Shown here piece after piece: positions 36,648-48,013 of a stretch of DNA of 64,000 bases; position 1 is the first letter of the stretch, and each line of letters starts with the position of its first letter. The DNA is taken from contig JBAMDO010000208.1 of the NCBI GenBank assembly GCA_037074765.1, forward strand, positions 34,242 to 98,241, read 5' to 3'. The DNA is from Mansonella perstans. Lineage: Eukaryota; Nematoda; Chromadorea; Rhabditida; Onchocercidae. The translations under genes and the position numbers were made by a program. The notes beneath the pieces were generated by a model, which made no database searches, was not told the origin of the DNA, and worked only from the letters and a program-made list of their open reading frames with translations.

Positions 36648-37844
36648 TTTTTTATTGGTTTTTATTTGTGCATCATGAGCATTTCTGATAATTCTTTATC
36701 TCTACTGATTTGATTCATAAATTTTCATCTTTACTAGTTAATGATTCTCATTTTCGTTGATTTAATTTTATTGATCTGGTCGTTTTACCGACTTTAAAAT
36801 GATTGTCACTAATTTTAAACTGTCTTTCGAACTTCGTTACTGTTAATCGAAGTTTTTCGAATGCCAATTTTACAAAAATTTTTTTTTCAAAATAAAAAAA
36901 ACTGTTCCATAATAATTACGGTGTACATACTTTGTAATTAATATCTCGCATTCATCCCCTGCATAGGAAATCATCGGAAATGTTATTCCTGTTTATATGA
37001 AGAAGTTTCGGAAAACTTCAGTTAACAATGACAATATTTTCCTTTATGTTAATATTACGCAAAATGTTAGTGCCTTGCCATCATCACTTCATTCAATATT
37101 TTCCTAATGGGAAAATTACCTTTGATAAGTGATTATTAAATTTCTATAAATTGAAACTTAAGCAGTTGAGAACTTCATCTATGTCACACAATATTTCCGT
37201 ATGATAACTTCTGAATAAAATTCCGGCTAGGGAAAAACGAATTGTTGGAGTCTTCGTTTATCAGTTTCCTAATTTCTTGCTCAGATTAAAAATGGATAAT
37301 CTCCACTTTCAAATGGAGAAAAAAACAAAAGGGAGAACATTCTACCAGTTTTCGTAAACTCCTTTTTACTGAATTTTATTGCGAACTGAATAACTGCCAC
37401 GTATCTGACATATATTATTAATTGAGAGAACAATCATATCTTGTTTTAATTTGCAGTGTCAAAAGTTGTTTACCTGTTGTACCTTTTCGTACTTCCATAG
37501 TGTACTTCCATACTTCCATACGTGTATTTTGTGTGTTTTATTTGCTCTTTCGATAAATTCCTAAATTTAATGTGGTCATTTCACCCGGGATATATGTAAC
37601 AAGGTCATTTTACCATATAACATATTCTTTACATTATGCAGTGTTTAAGGCTATGAATATTTCCTTTTTTGATCCTTAAACTGCCTCTGGAATCTTACAG
37701 TCAATTTGAGCTCAAAAGGAGAAAAAGGGTTTTTCGGATATTTTATGAATTGGCTGAAATTATTTAGCTTGCAGTTGGATATCTATCTCTATTTACTTAT
37801 TTGTAATTGCTCCAGTTCTCGATTAACGAATAACTGGAGTAGTT
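36648..37844. other. Spacer between RING-CH paralogues
   Basis: AT-rich, with no exon seen. A short direct repeat of GTACTTCCATA occurs near 37490-37520. CTCCAG at about 37811-37816 may be the 5' acceptor for the second RING-CH gene. Confidence 0.5.
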
Positions 37845-38782
37845 ATGCACCTTAAAAATGGGAAAAATAATAACCGGGCGATAAATCAATCATTCGATGA
37901 TAAATCGGATAACGAAGATCAATCCGATGATAAAGATCAGACAAACATGAAGGTAATATTTATGATTATTTCATTAGTTCATGTTATTTGTTATTTGTAA
38001 ATAAGAAAAAAATATTGGATTTTGCTGATATTAAAGATAATGTTGTATTTTTATAGATTTGTAGATTTTGTTATGTGGAAGGATTCGATGAAATTGGTTG
38101 GCTTAGACCTTGTAAGTGTTCTGGCTCAATGTTATGGGTTCATAAGGATTGCTTCAGTTCCTGGTTAGGTAAAGCTGCTGGAAAGAGCAGAATACAATGT
38201 CAGATATGCAGGTAAAGATAGTTTTAAATCGGAATTTGATGGATCTTATGGTCATCAGAGTGGAGCTTTGTCTGATACTAATAGAAAAGCATGATTTCTG
38301 GATGACAGATAACCTTTCGGTTATTAGATTTCTAATGTTCATGAAACTATTTATTTGATAGAAAACTCCTGTAGTATTTCCAGTAAATGTTAGCTTATAC
38401 ATAACGACACTATAATTGCAGACCTTATTCTATCAAATGTAAATATTGCCTTCTGCTAAACTCCGAAGTGTACAAGTTTTCTCGCTAGAATTTATCGAAT
38501 TCTTATTACAGATTCAGATATAAGAAAGTATTGCTTCTCAAGCCTTGGAAAGAATGGTGTCTCCCGAATTTGCACTTGTCATTTGTCGATATATTGGAAT
38601 TGCTTTTTGATGTTTTCTTTTTATACCGAATGAAATTTGTTCATACCATAAACAGACCAAATTCAATAGTGGTTAGAATTCTTCGAACTTCTTATATTTT
38701 CCATCGATTTGGCTTTTATGTGCGAACTTTTTCAGCTGTTGCTTCTTCATTTTTTAGCGTTATCATTATTGACGCTGTCTGA
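37845..38782 (+). CDS. RING-CH (MARCH-type) E3 ubiquitin ligase, copy 2
   Basis: Exons 37845-37952, 38057-38211 and 38512-38782 give 177 residues. The intron positions around the RING-CH exon match copy 1: phase 0 before it, and a split codon after two bases behind it. The short N-terminus is Asn/Asp-rich rather than Ser-rich. The C4HC3 ligands are C38, C41, C55, C57, H65, C68, C84 and C87, with GWLRPCKCSGSMLWVHKDCF between them. The tail has KPWKEWCLPNLHLSFVDILELLFDVFFLYRMKF and a C-terminal hydrophobic SAVASSFFSVIII segment. It is probably a membrane-anchored E3. Shared architecture, order and strand indicate a tandem duplication, but sequence outside the finger has diverged strongly, so it is not recent. 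In-frame stops precede the ATG. Confidence 0.9.
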
Positions 38783-40440
38783 TTGATAATTTAATGACTT
38801 TTTTTTTATAGCAAACTTAGATAGAATTGAATAGATTCCATAAGAATGATTTAAAATCAAACAACTTAATTGAGGAAATTGATGTAGATTATCGTAAAAA
38901 TACTGCAGAATAATTTGATATTATTGAACCGGCAGTTTGAAGATTAAGACAAATCACACAGGTGTTTTCATCGAGCAAAATGATGTTATCCCAGAAATTA
39001 TAGGTCAACTTTAATGATATTATACTAGAAATTACAGGTTTAGTTTTCAATATAGACAAATGTAATAGAGAATGTGAAAAGATAATGTGATATAGAAGAA
39101 AGAAAAATGTTTTAGTTCATAAGAAAATAAGAAAAATACATAAAATTAATGATACATAATAGAGCTTTGAGCACACTTTGTGCTTATTTTTTCTTTTTTT
39201 TGTTTCCTGATGTTTTAAAATAACATTTTCAAATTCACTTGTTTGCTATGTGATAATTTTAACAGTCATTAATCATGCTTCTTTTTGTTGAGCCTTTAAA
39301 AATTGTCATTGTAATATAGAAAAATAAACGACATGAATGTTTATTTGGACTATTTGTTAATTATATCTGCTCGCATGATTTGAATTAACAAGGGTAAATT
39401 AAATTATTTGATGACGATATTTCGCTCTCTTATTTTTTTAATAGTCGTTCAGTTGAGAACGACATTAATTAGCTTTAACAACAATTTTACATCAGGTGAA
39501 ATTGTTGTCATTTTCGGTGTTGTGATGAATTATTTTAAATAATAAAAACTATTAAACAGTATTTGTCCTAATTTTATTAATTTGCCCGTGCGTGTATTTT
39601 GTATTTATGGTTTTTATATCAATTGCTTCTATTGGTTCTTTTTATTTTTGTTTATTTCATGCCGAGTGAAAAAAAAAAAAAAAAACTATCGACTTTTATC
39701 GACTTTCTTACAATGATCAAACAGATCAATCAGGATTGTTTTGTCAAATAAGAGATTGAGTCTAGACTATTCAGAGAAATTCTCTGATCGAATCAAACAG
39801 ATCAATCAGGATTGTTTTGTCAAAGAGATTAAGTCTAGATTATTCAGAGTAATTGTCTCTGATCAAAAATGAAAAATTCATTAAATTCAGCATATAATCA
39901 ATAAAATATTCCCTCTCTCCCTCTCATCTCTTTATTCATTTTTCCCCCAGCTTTTAATAAAATCAGTAATAACGCAATATAATATGAAGCTCGTCATTAA
40001 GCTAATTTACTTGTTACTGCATTTATACATGATTTCATTACTTAAATAATTATTGTTCATCAGTAATTCTTTTGTCAGCTAGTAGAGATTGCTAAAAACA
40101 AAAATGATTATATATTAAGCGATCAGTGTAGAATGTTTCGTTCCTCACAATGTATCAATTTCTAATTAATCATCCCAATAACAATGTGAAATTATTCCCG
40201 CAGCGATTTGATTTTGGCAGAATTTCCCCTTGATTATATCATTGAAGAGCAATGATAAGTAATAAGTGAGATTAAGATTTCTTTTAGATAAATCATTTGA
40301 CAGGTGGTTGGAAATAATTGTGAAAGTTTTGTAATGTAACCAGATAAAGTTTTAAAAAAAATCTAGAATTAAGATAATGCTGCAATCCCAAATAACTGTC
40401 AGCAATAGCTATAACAACTGATTAGAGTATTTATTTTCAG
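38783..40440. other. Intergenic with a 76-bp duplication
   Basis: AT-rich spacer with no exon assigned. It contains the two-copy 76-bp direct repeat at 39716-39867 and an A-rich run at about 39669-39685. The final bases end in TTATTTTCAG at 40440, the likely 5' acceptor for the SMIM15-like gene. Confidence 0.5.
39716..39867. repeat. 76-bp direct tandem repeat, 2 copies
   Basis: Copies start at 39716 and 39792 with ATCAAACAGATCAATCAGG and run through GTCTAGAxTATTCAGAG. They differ by a few substitutions and small indels. Non-coding. Confidence 0.9.
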
Positions 40441-40445
40441 TTCAC

Positions 40446-40794
40446 ATGTATGATCATTTGAAGGATCGATTATCGAAACAGTTAATATCATTAGCACTAT
40501 GGATAATTGATGATCCTGGTTCATTTCTTACAATTATATTGCTTTGTATCATCCCATTTCTACTACTTACGATTTTTCTTTCCTGGAAACTTCGTAAAGC
40601 AATCAAAGTAAGATTTATTTCATATTTTAATTGCCTAGATGAAAGAAGTATTATCGAAGAAAGGGTGCTGTCCACAAAATCAGAAAGAAGGTAAAAGTTC
40701 GAAAATGTTAAATCTTGTTTTTTTTTTTTTTTTTTTTTTTTTTTGATCATGGATTAAGCTATCCTAAAATCCTGAATTTTTAGCAGATCTGTGA
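40446..40794 (+). CDS. SMIM15-like small integral membrane protein
   Basis: The start ATG lies 6 nt after TTATTTTCAG (AG at 40439-40440). Exon 1 (40446-40607) encodes MYDHLKDRLSKQL, then WIIDDPGSFLTIILLCIIPFLLLTIFLSWKLRKAIK, matching the vertebrate SMIM15 pattern of DPxGFLT, a hydrophobic core and SWKLxKxI. Its function is poorly known; it is a one-pass membrane protein. The predicted continuation is exon 40639-40690 (MKEVLSKKGCC...) after an intron of only 31 nt, then a very short terminal exon after 40783 or 40786 (the TAGCAG acceptor allows two choices), stopping at 40794. This gives about 73 residues, close to the usual 74. If the 31-nt segment is not removed, the frame instead ends at 40694 with a different basic tail. 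The second intron contains a 27-base T-run (40718-40744). Identity is probable; the 3' structure is uncertain. Confidence 0.78.
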
Positions 40795-41698
40795 AGAAGT
40801 AACTGTAAAGAAAAAAAAGAAATCCTGTTGTTGAGAGAAGATATTTTGTTTCCATTTATCATTGAAAAAATTTTAGAAAGAAAAAAAACATGAAAGATTG
40901 TCGAAAAGCAATTTACGACGTAAGAAGAAAGAATGAATAAATTATATATTTTTACCTTTTTCTTATGTATATTCTATGAACAAGAAAATACTAGAACTAC
41001 TTGTCATTTTCTTTTTTCTCTCAACATTTACCCTCATCTGATCAAATTGATTTTTCCGGATCAAATTTGATACTTTTTTTCTTTTCAGTTCATTCATATA
41101 AATATTCGATAGATAGTTAAGATCAGGCTGATATTTCTCATAATTTAACCATCATTTATTTTTAAATGACATTGATGACAGTTGAGATAATTTATAGCTG
41201 ATTTCTTTCAATTGAGATTATTTCCATTAAGATTATTCGAGCAGTAAATGAGATTTGAGTTATTTGAGGTTTTGCTAGATGCAATCGAGAAAAAAATGCT
41301 TCCAGAAAGAAAATTTCTTTTTAAGTACGGAATACACACACTGTTTCATGTTAAAACAAAAACAAAAACAAGAACAAATAAGAAAACTGAAGGAAAATAA
41401 ATTGATATATGAAAGTTTTCTAAGGTTTAATCGTATAATTCTAAGGATCTTATAGGAGGACCGGCTTATTTAGCATCGAAATAATTTGCAATCAAATTTA
41501 TCTTTCTAAAATAACTCTATGCTTTAATGCTTTAAATGAAATGATAGCATTTCTCCATTTCTTTACTAAATTATCATTTAAAATTAACCTTAAGCGAATA
41601 TTTCAGTTATTTCTCTCCTATTCTCTTCTATATTATTTGGACAATTTAAGAGAAGGATTAATACAAAATATTCAAACATGCATACTTCGCTTTGATAA
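40795..41698. other. Spacer between convergent genes
   Basis: Lies between the SMIM15-like gene (+) and the end of the GDSL-like gene (-). AT-rich, with no exon. Short frames at 41541-41744 and 41590-41784 overlap the last exon of the GDSL-like gene in wrong frames. Confidence 0.5.
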
Positions 41699-43668
41699 TC
41701 ATAAGTCTTCCAGAAATTTGACCAATTTTCGGGCAATTTTATGATGCACCAGTGTTGAGGGATACCATTGATCATGATAAGCAAAATCGAATGCCTTAAC
41801 TGACCTGAAAAATATTACTTATTGGTAAATAATAGTTCCTCAGCAATTAAACATCGTAAAATTATTTCTCTTTCGTTTATTGTTATTGGTTTAAAGTTCC
41901 TAAAAAAGCGAAGCTTCATCCCCATCATTGTTGATGAATAATTTTGGAAAAGACTTAAGTATAAAGTTCCTATACATACGTCATATTACTTTGCTGATAT
42001 GTGAATGGTTCAGTTGTATTCAAGTCTTGTACAGCATAAACGATTGCTGCGTTCAAATCGAACAATCCAAATTGTCGATTTACATGACCTTTAGTCATCA
42101 TTAATCTCCAAAGTTTCTAAAAAAAACAACTTGAACATTTGAAAATGCGTAAATTGCGATTGAATTCACGTAAAAGTTTCGTGAATGCTTCTGTACTTTG
42201 CCTTAATCCTTCCTATAAAAGCTAAGCTTTGAATTATGTACTGTTAATGCTTATGTCATCATACCGAGTTGATTTGCGCAATTATCGACGATATATCTAA
42301 ATCATTATTTCCATTTGGAGTAAGCTTGGCGTAACCTGGCGCTTCATATGGATCAATCAAATTCATAATTATTATAATACCTGAAAGATTAAAAATTTAA
42401 TAATTTAGCACTGATAAAAAAGATAAAGGATTCTGCTTGTTTTTAGATTATCAAAAGTGATTCGGATGATATATTTAATTAGATAGAATCTAGATTATCA
42501 TCAACGTTATCGGGGTGACTAAGATTTATAACGAAGGAGAGTTTATTAGTTTTTTGATTTAAATTCTTAAACAGAAATGAAACAAAAATCCCTATTAGCT
42601 TCAAATACTAAGATTTCACTGCAAATAACAATGAAATCAATTACGGATTATGATATCTAATGACCATCATCAATCACATTACTTAAGTCACTGGACATTT
42701 TCAAATGTCCCAAAAATTTAAATTGAAATGAAATTTCAATCAATCTACAAACAAACCATTTTCCATGGTACTGATTAAACCCAGAACAGCATTTTCTATA
42801 TTCTCTCTAATCTTATCAGCATTAGTCGTCGTCGATTCATTAACGTCCTTCTTGTATTGCATCATTAGCTCGAACAATCCACCCACTTGTAAAATGATCA
42901 AAGAATCTGAAAGGAAAATCGATTAATTTCAATTTAATTTACCAAACAAAATAACCAAACAAACAATTATAACAAGAATGCGTGGGCGTGAATGTCACAA
43001 ATTGAAATGATAAAACAATTAAAAGAAGAAAAAAAGAGTGAAGTTTAAAAAAAGCATAGCCCGGTAAATCAAATTGCAATTTTTTAGAGAAAGGAAAGCA
43101 TTAATTATTTTTGTGATATTTTAAAATTTTAAATGATTAAAATTTCACTTTTTGGTACAATGCGATGACTCATAAAATGATATTCGATTTGCCACAATAT
43201 ACCTGACCAATCTGAGAAAAACATATTACCGTAGCCACTTCTTGCACCACTATACGCATAATTGATATACTAAAAATTGAACAAAAAAAAAAATCCACCA
43301 ATTCTCGAGAAAATTCTCTCTCAACAAAAGAAAAACAAGATAAATTTTCCAACATTTAATTAACCTATTCATAAATTATTAAACAATTAAAACGAGATCA
43401 ATTATTAATACAAAAAAGGATTAATTGGTTATTGCATTAATAAAAGTAATTATGAATTTAATATCATTTAAAAAAAAAAAAGAAAATAATAAAAATGTTA
43501 AAACAATTTTCTTACCTCATCACATTCTAACATTCTGTTTAAGTATTCCGGCCATACCGGACCATTTGAATTCCTCAGGAAACCATGCGAATGAGTGCTA
43601 AATTCGATGCCATCATCCGTAAAGTCATCACCAAATACGATTAACTGTGAGCATGGCACATTATGTGG
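41699..43668 (-). CDS. GDSL/SGNH hydrolase relative lacking catalytic Ser and His (5' incomplete)
   Basis: Exons in transcript order: 43668-43516, 43269-43203, 42906-42757, 42380-42265, 42116-41980 and 41804-41699. All are in compatible phases and give about 242 residues from the first confident exon. The fold is recognised from block I (LIVFGDDFTDDG), SNGPVWPEYL, block II (INYAYSGARSGYGN), QVGGLFELMMQY, and block V (HDQWYPSTLVHHKIA) near the C-terminus, the order seen in GDSL acyl-hydrolases. In active members block I is GDS and block V is DxxH. Here Ser is Asp (codon at 43626-43624) and His is Tyr (codon at 41764-41762). I infer loss of hydrolase activity, with a possible binding role. The start is missing: a hydrophobic frame ending at about 44613 with LLHK and a GTAAAT donor would join in phase and could be the signal-peptide exon, but this is weak. 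Confidence 0.85.
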
Positions 43669-43720
43669 CTGATGAATAATGTTATTTAAGCATTTGATAA
43701 ATTTCAGCAAATTTCATTTA

Positions 43721-44050
43721 AATTATTAACTATAGCCTTGATAATTTGATTCTTGTGCATTTAAAAAAGTTAATTAATAATTAGTAAAATTTTAAAATGC
43801 ATTGACATTTTTATCCAAATCAATAAATCATGACTGATCATTTGGTCTTTAATAATGAGTTGTTGTCCAATTACAATTAGATTATTAACTATGGCTTAGA
43901 TAACTTGATTCTTGTGCATTTAAAAAAATTAATTAATAACTAGTAAAATTTTAAGATATATCGCCATAATTCATCCATATCAGTGAATAGAACCAATCAT
44001 GACTGATTTAGTCTTTAACAATAATGAGTGTCGTCCAATTACAAATTGGG
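43721..44050. repeat. Approximately 158-bp tandem duplication
   Basis: Two copies start at about 43721 and 43880 with ATTATTAACTAT, share GATTCTTGTGCATTTAAAAA, and end with AATGAGTxGTCCAATTACAA. They differ by scattered substitutions and small indels. They lie just 5' of the first confident exon of the GDSL-like gene, probably in its upstream intron. Confidence 0.85.
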
Positions 44051-45578
44051 CACTGTTAATAATAAACAGAAGAAAAGGCTTATTTCATTAAATTATTCTT
44101 TTAAATTCATTTAATGATTAAAACTAACAATAATTTTGGCCAATGATAATTTAGCATACCATTATCTCTCTATTTTTAGCCAATGATAGTTTAGCTTAGC
44201 TTATCATTATCTCTCTGTTTTTGGCCTGTGACAATTAAGCCTAACATTATTTTTCTGTTAATTTAATTTACCTCCATCTAACATTACTTTAATCATTATC
44301 TCAAATGAATTTCAAATAATAATTTGATCATATGAGCCACTTTTCCTGGCCACATTAATTTCTGGCTATATTACCTGTGTAATTCTGCATCACATACTGA
44401 TAGCATGGCATTGTGGTAATGAAATGTTTAAGCTTTATAATCATTGTTAAAAATTTTTTGAGTTTTTATTTAAATTTCTCAAATCTATCATTTATGCTCC
44501 ATATTAGAGGGAGCAAATTGAAATTTAGTGGTAATTAGAAGATGATAAGACTTAATGATAAATTATTAAGTGAAAGGTTAATGATGATAAGACTTAATGA
44601 TAAATCATTTACCTTATGAAGTAAGTTGAATGATGAAAAATGTGGAAAGATGATTAGTGTTGAAAGTGATAAGCGAACAGGCAAGCTTATCATGATGTGA
44701 CAGAAATAAAGCATACAAAAATACAAATCTAACTTTATTTATGATCAGTGGTGAACACCGATATTGCTTGTTTAATTGTTTATTCTTTTCGGATTAATGC
44801 TTAATCGTTCCTTCCTTTTTTTTTGTGCTTATGACAGCTGCACAAATTTTTGTTGAATCATTCGGAAGCATTATTTTTTATCGTTATTTCACAATAGCAA
44901 ATATGAAATAACGATAAAATGACTGTTTACACACAAAATCATTGTACCATTCTCGATCACTATTCTTTGTTTTATTTGCTTCCTGTTTCAGGCATATTTC
45001 AATCAGCAGTCATCATCTATTATTACAACAATCATTTACCTGTAACGTAGAAGCACAGGTAAATCAACAATCATTCACCGTAACGCGGAAGCACAGGTAA
45101 ATATTTCCTGCTAATATAGAGCTGATGTCTAAATGAACAGATGGACAGTCAACCACAAAATTAACCATTCAAATAGTCGGCAAATTGTTTAGCTAAATCG
45201 TGAATGAAATCACATTGATATTTCACAAGCCTGCTATCTAAATAGATAATTATTAATATTCCAAAAATTGTCTAACTAGATCAGCAATTAAATATAACGA
45301 TTAAATTAAATTCAAAATTAAACAAATATGGTATGTATGAGAAAAAAAAAACGATGGAAAATTCATGAATTTAAAATTAATTTTCATTCGAAATATTCGA
45401 TATCAAAATTATCGAAGGTCACCATTCGAATGTGTTAGAATCTTACGTTATGTTAGCCAGCGATTAGTGTTATTATTATTATCATTCACAGCCAGTATCT
45501 TTCTTCAGAAGACCAACATCATTTTAATGAAGTGATAAGTTCTGATAAGTTACCAATATCATCATTGCTAAATTGCAG

Positions 45579-45695
45579 GCCTCGGAAGATATCGTGGAAT
45601 TGTTGGGCAAAGAACATTTCAGTTTTACTAACACATTGCTTCAATCTTTTTATCCCCGCTTAATATGGCCAAAATTAATTATGAATATTACTTAG
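45579..45695 (+). other. Orphan terminal-exon candidate
   Basis: After ATTGCAG at 45578 a frame reads ASEDIVELLGKEHF, continues with hydrophobic and aromatic residues (FYPRLIWPKLI), and stops at 45693-45695. EDIVELLG followed by F faintly recalls the C-terminal motif of FtsH-type AAA proteases, but the match is too short to call. The opposite strand is also open over part of it. No upstream exon was found. Confidence 0.25.
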
Positions 45696-46599
45696 GTTTC
45701 ATCGCATTTTTTTTTTCAGTCCTAATACTGATGATGATGATGATGATTGACATAGGAGAAAACATGAAGAGAACATGATATACCGGGTTTTAAGACTGAA
45801 AATTAATGATTGAAGAGAGAGGAGGGGGGAAGAGCATTATTAAAATTATAATGAATATTTGATGGAATTATCGGAATTCAGAAAATATCGCGAGATTTTT
45901 GAATGATGGGTTAACAGGAATAACTACATAACTATAGATGTTCGGAACATTCCACATTTAGGAACTTAATTCGATTAGGAACCTTCCTCTGCTAAGAAAA
46001 TACTGTGTTGAGTACTACACCTTGGATCAAAATCTGTGTGGTAAGATTGGTTCCAAAGTTTCACTTAATACTTCTGATAAATGAAAATTAAGCTCTAATC
46101 CCTGTAATAGTAAAAGTAATGGCAATATATTTATGCCTAATTTAGCCTTGTAAGACTCCTAAAATGCTCAATTGAATTTTATAATCATGTTTGCAACATG
46201 AATTGTCACAAATTAATAATTTTACCAATGCAACATGCAAAAATAAAGTTTACACAAAAATATATTGAATCATTATTCTAAGCCTATAGGAGTATTTCTT
46301 TTCCTCTTAACTTCATGTTCATATCTATCCAGGTCCTTCATGATCATTTTGATCTATTACAATGTTCTCGTTGCTTTTAATTCTATTCCTACTTCCACTT
46401 GCTTTTTCATCACTACTTTAACTGCTATCAACCTTTCCATTCTGTTCAATTTCTTCTTCCACTTCCATTCCATAACATCTTTGATTGATCATGAATCTTT
46501 TGTTCCTTTTAATTTCATCCTTATTTCCACATGAATTTTTGCCACTACTTTGATATTTTAAAAATTCAATTTCAAATTTGCTCCTATTTTGTCTCTTAG

Positions 46600-46720
46600 C
46601 AATTCAACTTCGGAAGATTGGACCTTACGTGATGCGCTCATTGTTTATCTTCAATATCAAAAAAAAAAACGTGAAATCAAACATAAGAAAACGATCAATG
46701 AAAATCATCAAGAAGCAAAA
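46600..46720 (+). other. Orphan internal-exon candidate
   Basis: A 121-nt open segment is bounded by CTCTTAG and the donor GTATGT. It enters after two codon bases and leaves in phase 0. It encodes SEDWTLRDALIVYLQYQ followed by a Lys/Arg/His-rich helix-like stretch ending in HQEAK. Composition and splice borders look exonic, but no neighbours on the plus strand were found, and the minus-strand coiled-coil gene begins only 146 bases further on. Confidence 0.3.
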
Positions 46721-46865
46721 GTATGTAGACAAAAAAGGTACATATTATGGAGGTGGTATTCTTGGGAAAACAGGTAATATAGTGTTGTTATATTGTGAGT
46801 TGGTAGGAATAAACGTGATCGACGTCTGCGACTCCAAATTATTTACTAATTGAACTGTACGTGGG

Positions 46866-48013
46866 TCACAACGCGGAGCAATTGAATCCGATGCCAGTGA
46901 CCGGCTCGATGCCCTTAATGAATCGATAGATTTGCATTTCTTCTTTAAATTCATACATTTCATCAAGTGTGTTGGTCCAAAAATTTCAAAATTTTTGAAC
47001 AAACGAACAAGAGTTTGCAAATTCTCTTGGAAATAAAATGGCAAATTATTGAATTACAACTATTACAAATTCATTATGCTATGTAGATGTGAATAATTTC
47101 ATTTCGATCAGATTTCAAATTATAAAATTCTACAGAGGCCCAACACCAATTGTATTGCTAAGTTTACATAATTCCATTAGTTTTGACGGTATCAAAATAA
47201 AGATAACTTTAAGAGTACCCTGAGTTCTTCATCATTAATTGTCGAGTTCTATTCAATTCTTCCAGTAATTTCCGGTTATTATCTTCTGAAATAAAATATT
47301 TCAAATACAACTGCATCCAAAAATTCATTTTCAAATCGAAGAAAAATGCTAAAAATCTGTCGTTACTGTTTAATAAGAACAGTTTGCTTATCTATCAACT
47401 CAGAATGTTACAGCACTCAACTGGTAAACTTCGAAATTCACTGTAACATCTCATGATATTGCATTCTTTTATTCTTTATTTCATTCCTTTAAATTACAAA
47501 AAATTCCTATATTAGCTAGTTTAAAAAAAAAGTAGATCGACATTATCAAAAGGTGATAGATTTCGAAATCTAAATTTCTATCTTCAGACTATTGAATATA
47601 GTACTTCACTTCACCTAATACACCTAATTCAGTATCGTGATACTATGAAAATTTGTTTCAGATTAACTAATGAATAATCAGTAGAAAAGCTAACTAGATT
47701 TACAGTATATGATATAGAGATTATTATAATACACGGCTAGAATGAAACCTAAAACATGAATGAAGCTAGAATGAAGCCTGAAACATGAATGAAGCTAGAA
47801 TGAAGCCTGAAACATGAATGAAGCTAGAATGAAGCCTGAAACATGAATGAAGCTAGAATGAAGCCTGAAACATGAATGAAGCTAGAATGAAGCCTGAAAC
47901 ATGAATGAAGCTAGAATGAAGCCTGAAACATGAATGAAGCTAGAATGAAGCCTGAAACATGAATGAAGCTAAAATGAAGCCTGAAACATGATACCTTGCT
48001 TGGAAGTGGCCAT
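46866..48013 (-). CDS. Small coiled-coil protein with apparent indels
   Basis: Exon 1 (48013-47995) encodes MATSKQ and follows a TTTCAG about 50 nt upstream, possibly a trans-splice acceptor. Exon 2 (47285-47219) continues with [20 protein letters not shown], a heptad-like helix. Exon 3 (47025 to about 46866) holds two pieces in different frames: [16 protein letters not shown], then after a one-base shift at the homopolymer 46979-46983, [20 protein letters not shown], ending GIGFNCSAL at a stop at 46868-46866. Without the shift, the first frame runs on to 46745 with an unlikely tail (PRIPPP). The exon 2/exon 3 junction also needs one base fewer than the GGGTAC donor supplies. Two compensating single-base errors, or a decaying gene, would explain this. 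I do not recognise the family. Intron 1 is largely a minisatellite. Confidence 0.5.
47736..47994. repeat. 29-bp tandem repeat, about 9 copies, abutting a splice donor
   Basis: Units of GCTAGAATGAAGCCTGAAAC followed by ATGAATGAA are nearly identical; only the first and last carry changes. The array fills the 5' end of the first intron of the coiled-coil gene (minus strand). Its last unit merges into the donor site (GTATCA, donor G at 47994). Confidence 0.9.

Larger units (their letters stand above)
43669..46865. other. Repeat-containing spacer with two orphan exon candidates
   Basis: Upstream of the GDSL-like gene. Apart from the listed 158-bp duplication it carries three copies of an approximately 50-bp unit with GGCCAATGATAxTTTAGC at 44135-44260, a two-copy unit with GATGATAAGACTTAATGATAAAT at about 44540-44610, and two 37-bp copies with GAAGCACAGGTAAAT at 45036-45100. 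Two splice-bounded plus-strand frames (45579-45695 and 46600-46720) are listed separately because I could not join them to a gene. Confidence 0.5.

Noticed and set aside
46265..46534. 89-codon hydrophobic plus-strand ORF
   Set aside because: Composition follows local T/C-rich sequence, there is no acceptor or donor context, and the Phe/Ile/Ser richness is typical of chance frames here.
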